Assembly (NCBI GenBank): GCA_014239365.1 | Contig: JAAZZB010000049.1 | Coordinates: 1-32,640, forward strand | DNA from: Verrucomicrobiia bacterium | Lineage (GTDB): Bacteria > Verrucomicrobiota > Verrucomicrobiia > Limisphaerales > UBA1100 | Length of the DNA stretch: 32,640 nucleotides | Direction: 5' to 3' | In this document: one piece after another, positions 10,335 to 17,964 of the stretch | How the letters are laid out: every line of letters starts with the position of its first letter | Position numbering within the stretch: position 1 is the first letter of the stretch | The notes under the pieces: model-generated | Seen by the model: only the letters and a program-made list of their open reading frames with translations | Databases searched by the model: none | What the model was told of the DNA's origin: nothing | Program-made: the position numbers and the translations under genes

Positions 10335-10814
10335 TTAAGGTGCCACCGCCAACTTCTCATCACTAAACTCCCCGCCCATCAGCACGCCCTGTTCCTTGTA
10401 CGGTTTGAGCATAAAATGGGTGACGGTTGAGATCACGCCTTGGATGGTGGCGAGTTTTTCGGAGACGAATGAGGAGACGGATTTCAGGTCGGTGCCCTCA
10501 ACGACGACCATCAAATCGTAACCACCGCTCATCAAATAGCAGCTGCGCACCTCATCGAAACGGGCAATGCGCGTGGCGAGTCGGTCAAAGCCGCCTTCGC
10601 GCTCGGGGGTGATTTTGACTTCGATCACGGCGCGCACAATATCGACCTCCAGCTTTTCCTCATTGATGACCGTGCGATAGCCGAGGATGACGCCGTTGGT
10701 TTCCAATTCCTTGATTTTGGTTTCCACGTCTGTCTCGGCGAGGTTTAGGCGACCGGCAATTTGCGCGGGCGTCAACGACGCATCATCGCGCAGTAGTTTT
10801 AGCAACTCATCCAT
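10335..10814 (-). CDS. Lrp/AsnC family transcriptional regulator
   Basis: A 159-residue regulator. Residues 1-55 form the winged helix-turn-helix (LTPAQIAGRLNLAETDVETKIKELETNGVI, here cited in part). The rest is the RAM/AsnC ligand-binding domain, with the typical V-x-CY-x-x-SGGYDL turn (VRSCYLMSGGYDLMV) and a C-terminal strand ending HFMLKPYKEQ. Proteins of this family sense amino acids and act on nearby and distant genes. It is convergent with the aminotransferase, separated by the palindrome. The upstream region (10815-10984) would hold its promoter; no clear -35/-10 pair or ribosome-binding site was found there. Confidence 0.88.
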   Translation of the reverse strand: MDELLKLLRDDASLTPAQIAGRLNLAETDVETKIKELETNGVILGYRTVINEEKLEVDIVRAVIEVKITPEREGGFDRLATRIARFDEVRSCYLMSGGYDLMVVVEGTDLKSVSSFVSEKLATIQGVISTVTHFMLKPYKEQGVLMGGEFSDEKLAVAP

Positions 10815-10939
10815 CGCCGAAGGCTAACGGCTGAGCGCGGGCGCGGCTATGATTTTTTATTCAGAGGTGATGGGATGAACCGCCAAGGCGCAAAGACGCC
10901 AAGAAAACCATTTTGAATTTTTGCGTCGTGGCGATGTAC

Positions 10940-10978
10940 CCCGGCCCGGTGGCCCGGGACCCGGCCCACCGGGCCGGG
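10940..10978. repeat. GC-rich hairpin, first copy
   Basis: The 13-bp arms CCCGGCCCGGTGG (10940-10952) and CCACCGGGCCGGG (10966-10978) are perfectly complementary around a 13-bp spacer that is also C/G only except for one A. It is the upstream member of the duplicated pair; it sits 3' of the ispE fragment as read on the minus strand. Confidence 0.8.
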
Positions 10979-10984
10979 CTACAA

Positions 10985-11142
10985 TCAAAGCGCTACCGTG
11001 GCCGACCATCCGGCTTGGCCGAAGTGTTCGTGATATTTAGCCCGAAGGGCTTCTGCGGCGGGCCGATTATTTGTGATCGCAAACATGGTTGATCCACTGC
11101 CGGACATTAGGGAAACGAGCGCGCCGTTTTCTATGAGGAAAC
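10985..11142 (-). pseudogene. ispE C-terminal fragment (duplicate)
   Basis: The minus-strand frame encodes GALVSLMSGSGST followed by a sequence that matches the last 45 or so residues of the intact IspE downstream of it, ending in the same GQAGWSATVAL and stop. Only a few residues differ (for example FAITNNRPAA versus FAITNDRPSA). It includes GHMP motif 3 but lacks the rest of the kinase. An open frame continues upstream to 11203, but that part is read from the GC-rich hairpin. It is a decayed partial duplicate, not a working gene. Confidence 0.85.
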
Positions 11143-11173
11143 CATTTTGGAATATTGCGTCGTGGCGATGTAG

Positions 11174-11212
11174 CCCGGGCCGGTGGCCCGGGACCCGGCC
11201 CACCGGGCCGGG
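11174..11212. repeat. GC-rich hairpin, second copy
   Basis: This is the second copy of the 13-bp-arm hairpin, exactly 234 bp from the first. The left arm has one change (CCCGGGCCGGTGG). It lies 6 bp past the stop of the intact ispE gene on the minus strand and may act as its transcription end, though no T-tract follows. Confidence 0.75.
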
Positions 11213-11218
11213 CTACAA

Positions 11219-12073
11219 TCAAAGCGCTACCGTGGCCGACCATCCGGCTTGGCCGAAGTGTTCGTGATATTTGGCGCGAAGGGCTTCTGCGGACGGACGA
11301 TCGTTAGTAATCGCAAACGTCGTTGAACCACTGCCGGACATTAGGGAAACGAGCGCGCCGTTTTCTGTGAGGAAATTTTTCAGGATGGGAAGTACTGAAT
11401 GCTTTTGAAACACCGGGGCTTCGAGGGTATTGGCGAAGCCTTCCAGATTCCCCGTTTGCAATGAATCCACCATTGCGGCGGCTTCGCCCGGTTTGCCGTA
11501 GGCTTCGGGTGTTTTGGCGAGGGATTGATAGGCCCACGGAGTGCTAACCCCAAAGCCGGGGTGGATGAGCAGTAGTCCTCTGCCTTGCAATGCGGGGAAG
11601 GGTTCGAGCGGTTTGATTTGTTCGCCGCGCCCGGTGGCGAGCGCGGGTTTGTCTTGCAGGAAAAACGGGACATCGGAACCAAGGCACGCAGCCATCTCGT
11701 GCAATTCATCTGCATTTAATGGCTTGTCAAAAAGTTCATTTAATCCGCGCAATGTAAACGCAGCATTGCTGCTGCCCGCGCCAATTCCGGCGGCGAGGGG
11801 GAGGTTTTTTTGCAGGTGAATTCGGATGCCGTCAGCTTTGGTTTTTTTTAGGAATAGGGATGCGGCACGATGGACAAGATTGTTTTCATCAACGGCCAAG
11901 CGCGGGTTGCTGCAAGTCAGTTCGATTCCTTTGCTGGCGCGTTCGATGCGGAGTTCATCGAACAGCGGCACGGGCTGGAGAATGGTTTCCAGTTCGTGAA
12001 AGCCATCCTCGCGTTTGCGCAGGATGTTGAGCAGCAGATTGACTTTGCAGTGCGATTGGAGAACGAGGCTCAT
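11219..12073 (-). CDS. ispE: 4-diphosphocytidyl-2-C-methyl-D-erythritol kinase
   Basis: IspE phosphorylates the 2-hydroxyl of CDP-methylerythritol in the MEP route to isoprenoid precursors. The 284-residue length is normal. Visible are the substrate-end HCKVNLLL near residue 8 (family: AKINL), the GHMP kinase ATP loop PLAAGIGAGSSNAAF near residue 90, GSDVPFF near 132 and GHMP motif 3 (SLMSGSGSTTFAI) near 242. The gene begins 9 bp after tatC on the same strand, so tatA-tatC-ispE probably form one transcript. No good ribosome-binding site is visible. Its last part has been duplicated downstream. Together with moaA, metF, serA and coaE it shows a core biosynthetic neighbourhood. Confidence 0.95.
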   Translation of the reverse strand: MSLVLQSHCKVNLLLNILRKREDGFHELETILQPVPLFDELRIERASKGIELTCSNPRLAVDENNLVHRAASLFLKKTKADGIRIHLQKNLPLAAGIGAGSSNAAFTLRGLNELFDKPLNADELHEMAACLGSDVPFFLQDKPALATGRGEQIKPLEPFPALQGRGLLLIHPGFGVSTPWAYQSLAKTPEAYGKPGEAAAMVDSLQTGNLEGFANTLEAPVFQKHSVLPILKNFLTENGALVSLMSGSGSTTFAITNDRPSAEALRAKYHEHFGQAGWSATVAL

Positions 12074-12082
12074 GGGCGTGGC

Positions 12083-13519
12083 CTAGTCTTCGTCGTCAAA
12101 GGCGGCTTCTTCGCGGGCCTTTTTTCGGGCCATAAACCACGCGATAATGGTGCTGAGTTCGTAGAGCAACTGCATCGGCACGGCCACGAGCGCGAGGGTC
12201 ACAGGATCGCCGGTGGGGGTGATGACGGCGGCGAGAATGATGTTGGCCACCACGGCGTACATTCGAAGCTTCGAAAGTTTTTCGTAATCTAAGATGCCGA
12301 TCTTCACGAGGAAAAGCAGGATCATCGGCATTTCAAACGCGAGTCCCATTCCCACCATAAATTTGCACACGAAGCCGATGTATTCCTCGGCCATCCATTC
12401 GTCCGCGCCGAAGCCGAGCATACCGGCAAAGCCCACCGACGCCCACAGGGCCACCTGCATAATTACGAAATAGCAGAAAGCTCCGCCCAACATAAACAAC
12501 ACTGAGCCCATTCCGGCCAGTCGGAAGACCCATTTCTTTTCTTTGATGTGCAAAGCGGGCAGCACAAATTGCGCGACAAAAATCAAAATGAACGGAATGG
12601 CAATCGTGATGCCGCCGTAGAGGCCGATCTTCAGCGCAATGAAAAACGATTTGAGTGGGCCGAAGGCTTTTAGCTCCACGTGCCACGGTTCACGGTCGGA
12701 ACTATTGTTGTCCACCTCAAGCTGAAGCGCGAAGCGATTGCCGTTGGTGCCCAGTTGATCGGTGGGCACTAAACGAAGGGCACTGATTTCGGCGGTGTTA
12801 GTGAATGATCCTTCAAGGTTTCCATCCGACGCCATGTTTTTTAAATCAGATTCACGGATGTGCGAAACCACGCCACTGCCGAACTTGACCGGCACGGCGC
12901 GTTTGTCGGGGTTGGTGTTAACCTGCTCAATGAGCTGGGCGCGTTCGAGGGGCCACGTGAGAAATTTTACGATGTACGGCGAGCCGATGAGGGCGATCAT
13001 CATCCCGGCCACGACGGCGACGACGCACTTCATCACCATAAAACGAAAATCTTCGAGGTGATCGAGGAATGGTTTTATGGGGCCGCCAAAGCCCTCGTCA
13101 CCGCCATCCTCTTTGCCGCCGTTGTCATCGCCGCCAAAATCATTGCCACCATCGGCGTATTCATATTCGCCGTGGTCGTGTTCGTGATAGTCATCGTGAT
13201 GTTCCTGATGATATTCATCGTCGTATTCGTGTGAATACTCATCGTGATATGGATCATCGTGGCCGGAATCCAACTCGCCGGCGTGATGGGGATCTTCGTG
13301 GTGCGTTTCGTCCTGCGCTTGGTCATCGCGGGGCGGCTCATCATCCAAGCCATCTAAGCCATCCAATCCATCCAATCCATCCAATGGCAATTCGCTCTGC
13401 TCGTCGCCTTGCTCGGGCGGGGTTGCAGATGAATCGTCTTGAGGGGGATTGCTTTCGGCGGGCGTTTCATCGCCGCCGGAATCAGAAGCCCCATGCTTGT
13501 CCTCGGGCTCCTTGGCCAT
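12083..13519 (-). CDS. tatC: Sec-independent translocase TatC with long acidic N-terminus
   Basis: TatC is the membrane receptor for twin-arginine signal peptides. The core is clear: FLDHLEDFR (151-159) matches the family's HLxELR start, then TM1 with SPYIVKFLTWPL, and later FLVKIGILDYEKL, YAVVANIILAAVITPTGDP and a final helix. Two features are odd. Residues 1-146 are an acidic, Asp/Glu/His/Tyr-rich tail with a GLD tandem repeat, absent from ordinary TatC proteins of about 250 residues. The first periplasmic loop, about 181-288, is around 70 residues longer than in E. coli. The tail would lie in the cytoplasm, where signal peptides are first bound. The gene follows tatA by 14 bp. One of its expected substrates, the DUF1501 protein, is encoded in this window. 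Confidence 0.93.
   Translation of the reverse strand: MAKEPEDKHGASDSGGDETPAESNPPQDDSSATPPEQGDEQSELPLDGLDGLDGLDGLDDEPPRDDQAQDETHHEDPHHAGELDSGHDDPYHDEYSHEYDDEYHQEHHDDYHEHDHGEYEYADGGNDFGGDDNGGKEDGGDEGFGGPIKPFLDHLEDFRFMVMKCVVAVVAGMMIALIGSPYIVKFLTWPLERAQLIEQVNTNPDKRAVPVKFGSGVVSHIRESDLKNMASDGNLEGSFTNTAEISALRLVPTDQLGTNGNRFALQLEVDNNSSDREPWHVELKAFGPLKSFFIALKIGLYGGITIAIPFILIFVAQFVLPALHIKEKKWVFRLAGMGSVLFMLGGAFCYFVIMQVALWASVGFAGMLGFGADEWMAEEYIGFVCKFMVGMGLAFEMPMILLFLVKIGILDYEKLSKLRMYAVVANIILAAVITPTGDPVTLALVAVPMQLLYELSTIIAWFMARKKAREEAAFDDED
13343..13387. repeat. five 9-bp tandem units inside tatC
   Basis: Five units of the form ATCCAATCC, with slight variants, lie head to tail and encode the repeated Gly-Leu-Asp of the TatC tail (about residues 46-60). 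Because each unit is 9 bp, gain or loss keeps the frame. Confidence 0.85.
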
Positions 13520-13533
13520 AATGGAAGTGGAAA

Positions 13534-13836
13534 CTAAGCCTTAGATTCGGACTCAGCCTTTGCGGGCTTGTCATCCTCCACTTCGGCGTGGGCTGCTTTT
13601 TCCTGCCGCTCTTCGATGGGGCGCTGGCGGCGACGCGCGCGATCATAGTCGTCCTCTTGATCGCCGCGGTTCAGCTCATCGCCAATATCGCTGGAGGCTT
13701 TCTTGAATTCGCGGATGCCTTTGCCCAGGCCGCGCGCGAGTTCCGGGAGCTTTTTCGCCCCAAACAATAACAGCACGGCGAGGCCGATGATCAGCCATTC
13801 CGAACCCTGAATAAATGCCAACATAGTTTCGCTCAT
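13534..13836 (-). CDS. tatA: Sec-independent translocase protein TatA
   Basis: TatA oligomers form the conducting part of the twin-arginine translocase. From the start at 13836 the protein has 100 residues: a short periplasmic N-terminus, one membrane helix (about 9-27), the conserved [20 protein letters not shown] hinge and amphipathic helix, and a charged cytoplasmic tail rich in Glu, Lys and Ala. An in-frame ATG eight codons upstream (13860) would add SKHYVQF and seems less likely, since the helix should start near the N-terminus. A third choice is the ATG at 13824. It could be called TatB-like by tail length, but the FG motif and the lack of a separate tatA here favour TatA. It is the first gene of tatA-tatC-ispE. 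Confidence 0.92.
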   Translation of the reverse strand: MSETMLAFIQGSEWLIIGLAVLLLFGAKKLPELARGLGKGIREFKKASSDIGDELNRGDQEDDYDRARRRQRPIEERQEKAAHAEVEDDKPAKAESESKA

Positions 13837-13886
13837 AAATTGTACGTAGTGTTTGGACAACGTATCGCAATTTTCTATTCACACAA

Positions 13887-13911
13887 GAAAAAACCCCCGA
13901 TTTCTCGGGGG
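13887..13911 (-). terminator. intrinsic terminator after the tol-pal operon
   Basis: On the minus strand a 7-bp stem (CCCCCGA with TCGGGGG, loop of four) is followed directly by a run of six T. It lies 22 bp past the stop of the last pal gene and before tatA, so it separates the tol-pal transcript from tatA-tatC-ispE. Confidence 0.9.
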
Positions 13912-13932
13912 CTGAGAGTGTTTAGCCTTGTT

Positions 13933-14598
13933 TTACTGGGCTGGCATGAGGAGAACGAACTCGCCACGGCGATTTTCTGCGAAGGATTGTTCGTCCGCGC
14001 CGAGCACCATCGGCACCTTTTCGCCCTGGCTGAGCGTGCGCAAGCGGTCGGCGCCCACGTTCATCCGCGCGAGTTCATCCACCACCGAAAGCGCGCGGCG
14101 TTCGCCCAGCGAGAGGTTGTAGTCCTCTGTGCCGCGTTCATCGCAATGGCCTTCCACCAGCAGTTTGTGCGTGGGGTTTTGGATGAGGTGCAGCGCCACG
14201 AGTTTGATTTTCTCGAAGTCATCCGGATGCACCGCTGCGCTGTCATACTCGAAGTGCACAGTCAACGCCGCAAACGCCTCGCGGTCTTCCATTTCTTGAC
14301 CCGTGAACCCTTGGCCCTGCTCGTTGAGCATGCCGCGGTTGTTTGGGTTAATCGGTTGTATGATTGGGTTGGGATTCACAAAGGGCTGACCGCCTCCGCC
14401 GGGAATGGTGGTGCCGCCCGGGATTTGCCCGCCGCCAACAGGTGTGGGCACGGGAAGCGGATTGGGATTGCTGGCCACGATGGTTTTTTGGCCGGGGATG
14501 GTCGTCAAGCCCACCGGCTTCTGTGATTTGCAACCTACGACCAGCAGCATCGCTGCCGCGCCCAGAGCTGTTGCATTGATGAATGCGATTCGTTTCAT
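13933..14598 (-). CDS. pal: peptidoglycan-associated lipoprotein Pal (second copy)
   Basis: A 221-residue OmpA-family outer-membrane lipoprotein. The start at 14598 is fixed by the strong AAAGGAG site 7 nt upstream; the open frame to 14715 is not needed. The signal ends in the lipobox LVVGC, giving a lipidated Cys near residue 22. A Pro/Gly-rich linker follows, then the OmpA-like peptidoglycan-binding domain with FEYDSAAV and EGHCDERGTEDYNLSLGERR, which includes the Asp and Arg that grip the diaminopimelate. It is the last gene of the tol-pal operon. The neighbouring upstream gene is a paralogue with an identical EGHCDERG core, so the operon encodes two Pal proteins. Confidence 0.92.
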   Translation of the reverse strand: MKRIAFINATALGAAAMLLVVGCKSQKPVGLTTIPGQKTIVASNPNPLPVPTPVGGGQIPGGTTIPGGGGQPFVNPNPIIQPINPNNRGMLNEQGQGFTGQEMEDREAFAALTVHFEYDSAAVHPDDFEKIKLVALHLIQNPTHKLLVEGHCDERGTEDYNLSLGERRALSVVDELARMNVGADRLRTLSQGEKVPMVLGADEQSFAENRRGEFVLLMPAQ

Positions 14599-14737
14599 AA
14601 TTTTCTCCTTTAGTGTTTCCTCCTTGGGGTTGGTGTTTTGCCGCTCTTGCGAGTGACAAAATTTTACGCGGCAACGCGACAGCGCCCCCAACCCCGGGGA
14701 CGCGACGCGCCGCAAAACTTACTGTGCCTTAACAGCC

Positions 14738-15430
14738 TTATGGCGTGGCCGTGCCGGGGACCAAATTGATCCGCTGCGGGGTCGTTCCATTTGCGCCATT
14801 AGCCGGTGCCGCCATTGGCACGTACAACACAAATTCTCCACGCCGATTGGCCGCGAAGGATTCCTTATCGCTGCCCTGCACCATCGGCATTTTTTCGCCC
14901 ATACTTTTGGTGGCGAGCCGATTGCCCGTCACGCCCAATTCCGCAAGCGCTTGCGCGATGGTTTGGGCCCGGCGTTCACCCAGCGAGAGGTTGTAATCTT
15001 CCGTGCCGCGTTCGTCGCAGTGGCCTTCCACTTCCAACAAGTGGTTTGGGTTTTGAATCAAGTACTCCGCCACTTTGGTAATGTGCGGCAAATCTGCCGG
15101 CCGCAGTTCCGCGCTATCATAAGCGAAATGAATTTTCTGAAACGCATCGCGCACAATCTCGTGCTCGCCGGGCAATCCCAATGGCCCAAACCCTGTGTCC
15201 GGATTGGGGGTCACATTTGGCCCTCCGTTTCCACCGCCGGTACCGCCTGGCCCTAAGCCGGTGTTGCCGTTTCCTCCGGGATTGCCGGTTCCGTCACCAT
15301 TTCCGCCGTTTCCATTGTTGGCCAATGTTTTGCCGGGAATGTGAGTGACGTCCGTAGTTGCGGACTTACAACCGATGGCGGCTACTGCACAAACCAAGGC
15401 TAATGTTTTTAGATATGTTGCTCCTTGCAT
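14738..15430 (-). CDS. pal: peptidoglycan-associated lipoprotein Pal (first copy)
   Basis: A 230-residue lipoprotein starting at 15430, where an AAAGGAG site sits 6 nt before the ATG (the frame extends two dozen bases further but without support). The lipobox is VAAIGC. A linker of about 55 residues is rich in Gly and Asn. The OmpA-like domain has FAYDSAEL and the same EGHCDERGTEDYNLSLGERR stretch as the paralogue. After the domain comes a short extra tail (ANGANGTTPQRINLVPGTATP in part) that the other copy lacks. In Gram-negative cells Pal ties the outer membrane to peptidoglycan and binds TolB, which is encoded just upstream. Confidence 0.92.
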   Translation of the reverse strand: MQGATYLKTLALVCAVAAIGCKSATTDVTHIPGKTLANNGNGGNGDGTGNPGGNGNTGLGPGGTGGGNGGPNVTPNPDTGFGPLGLPGEHEIVRDAFQKIHFAYDSAELRPADLPHITKVAEYLIQNPNHLLEVEGHCDERGTEDYNLSLGERRAQTIAQALAELGVTGNRLATKSMGEKMPMVQGSDKESFAANRRGEFVLYVPMAAPANGANGTTPQRINLVPGTATP

Positions 15431-15495
15431 AATTTCTCCTTTAACCACACTGGTTACACTGGTTGAGCTCCTCCTTGTTGGAACTGTTTAAAACT

Positions 15496-16695
15496 TTACT
15501 GCCACGCCGGTTGCCCCACGCCGCCCGTAAAGGCTGGGAGCATCTTCACTTGTTCAGTCGGTACGTCAAGTATCGCCATCCGTTTCTTATTCACGCCACC
15601 GGCGCGCCTTGTGAATATGATGTTCCGGCTGTTGGCGGCCCACGCGGGGTCTTCGCCTTCGCAATAAATTTTCGCGTTGCCGCCGGTGGCGGGTACGACG
15701 CCGATTTGAAAGCCGCCGCGTTGTTGGGTGAAGGCAATCCATTTACCATCCGGCGACCAACTCGGCTGCGTGGGGCGGAAGGCGCCTTTGGTGGGAATGG
15801 CCACCATTTGCCCGCCGCTCGCGGGAATTTTCACGAGCGTGTGTTTACCGCCGATCAATGTGTGAAAGCAAAGCCACTGGCCATCGGGCGACCACGTGGG
15901 GCTGGATTTTTCTTCCCGCGAACGGGTGAGGCGGCTAAGTTTTTCGCCTTTGATATCTTTCAAAAACCCCCAATTCGGCGGGGCAAGATACACGTCGGTC
16001 GATCTGCTTTTGCTGAGGATGAGTGCCACCGATCCATTGGGTGACATTGCGCCGCCGGTGTTCAGGCCTTTGTATCGCGAGAACACTTCGCGCTTGCCGG
16101 TTCGCAAATCGTGCTTCACCACGGTGGTGTTTTGCAGTCCGCCGATGGTCATCCACGAAGTGTAAAACAACCCGCTGTGATCGGGCATCCATATTGGGTT
16201 TTGCACGATGGACTTGTCATTCGTCAACGCCACGGGATTGTGGCCATCAAAGTCGGACTGAAACACTTCCCACGCGTTCTTGCCGGTTTTCATCGTATAC
16301 AAAATGCGGGTGTGGGCGATTCCCTTATGGCCGGTGATGGCTTTGATGGTGGCATTGCTCAACGCGTGGGCGAGCACGCGGGGCGCGGCGCCGTTGATGT
16401 TGAGGTTGAAGCCAAAGTTGCCGGCGTTGTCGCTGAGCACGCCGGTGAGATTGTTGGGGCCGTTTTTTCCGTTCAACACAAACGCGGCATCGCCTTCGGG
16501 CACGATTTTGCAGCCCATCACTTCGAGATCAAACGCCAGCACTTGGGCGACTTGGCCTTGGTAGCCGGTGAGCGCGATGGGAATGAGTTTGCCCACGTTG
16601 CCCTGCACTTGCAGTCCGGCAGCCCAAGTGGATGCGGCCATCACGAACATTGAAAAAAGAACAGGGACTATTGAGAATGATTTTCTGCGATTCAT
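15496..16695 (-). CDS. tolB: TolB-like periplasmic beta-propeller protein
   Basis: A 399-residue periplasmic protein with a signal peptide of about 25 residues (ending STWAAG). The N-terminal part (about 30-135) fits the TolB amino domain only loosely. The rest carries TolB/PD40-type WD repeats such as NPIWMPDHSGLFYTS, SSPTWSPDGQWLCFHT and QPSWSPDGKWIAFTQ. The position between tolA and pal is the usual tolB place, and TolB links Pal to the TolQRA motor during envelope constriction. The gene begins 13 bp after tolA. Identification relies on the repeats and on gene order; the N-terminal domain is too diverged to be decisive alone. Confidence 0.88.
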   Translation of the reverse strand: MNRRKSFSIVPVLFSMFVMAASTWAAGLQVQGNVGKLIPIALTGYQGQVAQVLAFDLEVMGCKIVPEGDAAFVLNGKNGPNNLTGVLSDNAGNFGFNLNINGAAPRVLAHALSNATIKAITGHKGIAHTRILYTMKTGKNAWEVFQSDFDGHNPVALTNDKSIVQNPIWMPDHSGLFYTSWMTIGGLQNTTVVKHDLRTGKREVFSRYKGLNTGGAMSPNGSVALILSKSRSTDVYLAPPNWGFLKDIKGEKLSRLTRSREEKSSPTWSPDGQWLCFHTLIGGKHTLVKIPASGGQMVAIPTKGAFRPTQPSWSPDGKWIAFTQQRGGFQIGVVPATGGNAKIYCEGEDPAWAANSRNIIFTRRAGGVNKKRMAILDVPTEQVKMLPAFTGGVGQPAWQ

Positions 16696-16708
16696 TGTTT
16701 AACTCCGT

Positions 16709-17551
16709 TTAACCTCCAACAATCGGCGTGAAATCCAGAATGAACGTCCGCTGGGCGTCACGTGAACCCGATGGGAAAGATTTGCCCACGGATTTCACTT
16801 TGTCCAGCGCACGTTGTACCGACTTATCCAGAGCGGCATCGCCAGTGCGGCGGGTGATGCGGGCGCGAACGACGCGGCCGGTGCGGTCGATGGTCACAGA
16901 AACCTCGGCAATACGCGTGCGCGCGAGATTTTTCGGGATCAACGGCTGCCACGCGCGGCGGTACACAGCGACGACGTGCTGTGCATAAGTCGCGAACGCG
17001 GCGCGGTTGCTGCCACTGACTTGCACTTTTATTTTAGCGGAAAGATTGTTGAGGCCCTTCAGTGCGCTGTTGATGTCCTTTGAGTTGATGGCCGGCTTCA
17101 CCGGTCGCGGTCGGGGATTAGGGCGTGTGTTGTTCGTGTGTTTCTGGGTGTTGTTAATGTTTACCTTGATGTCCTTTGGCTTCTTAGCGGTGTTCGGGGG
17201 CTTGGGTTTTTTAGGGGTTGGATCTGTCGGTCGCGGCTTTGGCGGATTGGGGCGTGGCTTAGGTGGGTTAGGCCGCGGCTTGGGTGGTTGGATGACTGGT
17301 TTTACCGGCGGACGCGGCGGGGTCACTTGTGGATGTCGCGTGGCGGAGGGCTTGTTGATGTTCGGCTTGGTTTGCGGTGGCGTGGATGGGTTGAGGAGAT
17401 TCTCCAATTCGCTGGGGGCAATCATGCTAAGCACGGGCGGGACTTTTTCCGGTTGGGTCACGAGAAATGCCGCGCCCAAAATCAGCACGGCCACCAATAG
17501 CACGTGCAGACCCACGGAAATGAAAAAACATTTTTTAAGTAATCGAGTCAT
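16709..17551 (-). CDS. tolA: TolA/TonB-like energy-transducing protein
   Basis: A 280-residue protein with one N-terminal membrane helix (about 9-31), a long Pro/Lys/Arg-rich periplasmic spacer (about 55-155, with PPKPRPNPPKPRP repeats) and a C-terminal TolA/TonB-like domain (about 185-280: YRRAWQPLIPKN, VSVTIDRTGRVVRARI). The ATG overlaps the stop of tolR as ATGA, so translation is probably coupled. Given its tolB and pal neighbours it most likely acts as TolA, carrying the proton-motive force from TolQR to the outer membrane. The spacer resembles TonB more than the helical TolA of E. coli; the family call is TonB/TolA with the role taken from context. Confidence 0.87.
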   Translation of the reverse strand: MTRLLKKCFFISVGLHVLLVAVLILGAAFLVTQPEKVPPVLSMIAPSELENLLNPSTPPQTKPNINKPSATRHPQVTPPRPPVKPVIQPPKPRPNPPKPRPNPPKPRPTDPTPKKPKPPNTAKKPKDIKVNINNTQKHTNNTRPNPRPRPVKPAINSKDINSALKGLNNLSAKIKVQVSGSNRAAFATYAQHVVAVYRRAWQPLIPKNLARTRIAEVSVTIDRTGRVVRARITRRTGDAALDKSVQRALDKVKSVGKSFPSGSRDAQRTFILDFTPIVGG

Positions 17552-17964
17552 CGGTTGTCCTCCTTGGTTCGCAGTGAGAATTGGGTGAGCCCGTTTTTCA
17601 CGCAGGCATCGATCACTGCATAAGTATCTTTGTTCACGCCCTTTTCGTCGGCGCGGATGTAAACCACGGTCTTCGGGTTATCCGTGTGCGCCTGAATTAA
17701 GGCGGCCTCGAGTTGGGCGAGATTCATTGGCTTGCGATCAAACAAGTATTGGCCGTTGCGGCTAATCTCCACAGTGCGCACATCGCTGCGATCGATTGCC
17801 AAATCAGTCGAACCGCCTTCGGGCAACTCGAGTTTCATCCCCTGTTCGAGCAACGGGGTGGCGATGACGAAAATAATCAGCAACACAAACGCGAGATCCA
17901 ACATCGGCGTCACGTTTAAGTCGGCGAGGGTCACCAACGGATTACGTTTGGAAAAGCGCTTCAC
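17548..17964 (-). CDS. tolR: ExbD/TolR biopolymer transport protein
   Basis: A 138-residue inner-membrane protein with one helix near the N-terminus that holds the conserved proton-path Asp (VTPMLDLAFVLLIIFV) and a periplasmic ExbD/TolR domain. The start codon is GTG, overlapping the TGA of tolQ as GTGA, and its own TGA overlaps the tolA ATG. These overlaps and the gene order support its function as the TolR stator/rotor partner of TolQ. Confidence 0.93.
   Translation of the reverse strand: MKRFSKRNPLVTLADLNVTPMLDLAFVLLIIFVIATPLLEQGMKLELPEGGSTDLAIDRSDVRTVEISRNGQYLFDRKPMNLAQLEAALIQAHTDNPKTVVYIRADEKGVNKDTYAVIDACVKNGLTQFSLRTKEDNR

Larger units (their letters stand above)
10921..11376. repeat. 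234-bp tandem duplication carrying the ispE 3' end
   Basis: Two copies lie head to tail with a constant offset of 234 bp: about 10904-11142 and 11138-11376. Each begins near AAACCATTTTG, continues through TTGCGTCGTGGCGATGTA, a GC-rich hairpin and the last roughly 155 bp of ispE, and stops at GAGGAAA. The ends of the copies are almost identical, while the middle (about 11038-11086 versus 11272-11320) carries clustered differences. The stretch 10866-10935 also contains a degenerate CGCAAAGACGCCAAG-type intergenic repeat. Together with the lrp upstream region this accounts for the 404-bp gap between lrp and ispE. Confidence 0.85.

Noticed and set aside
9893..10363. Minus-strand open frame of 156 codons over the aminotransferase end
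   Set aside because: It is antisense to a clear gene and its N-terminal part is only a translation of the CACAGAG palindrome.
14599..14715. N-terminal extension of the second pal gene to 14715
   Set aside because: A strong ribosome-binding site and a lipoprotein signal place the start at 14598.
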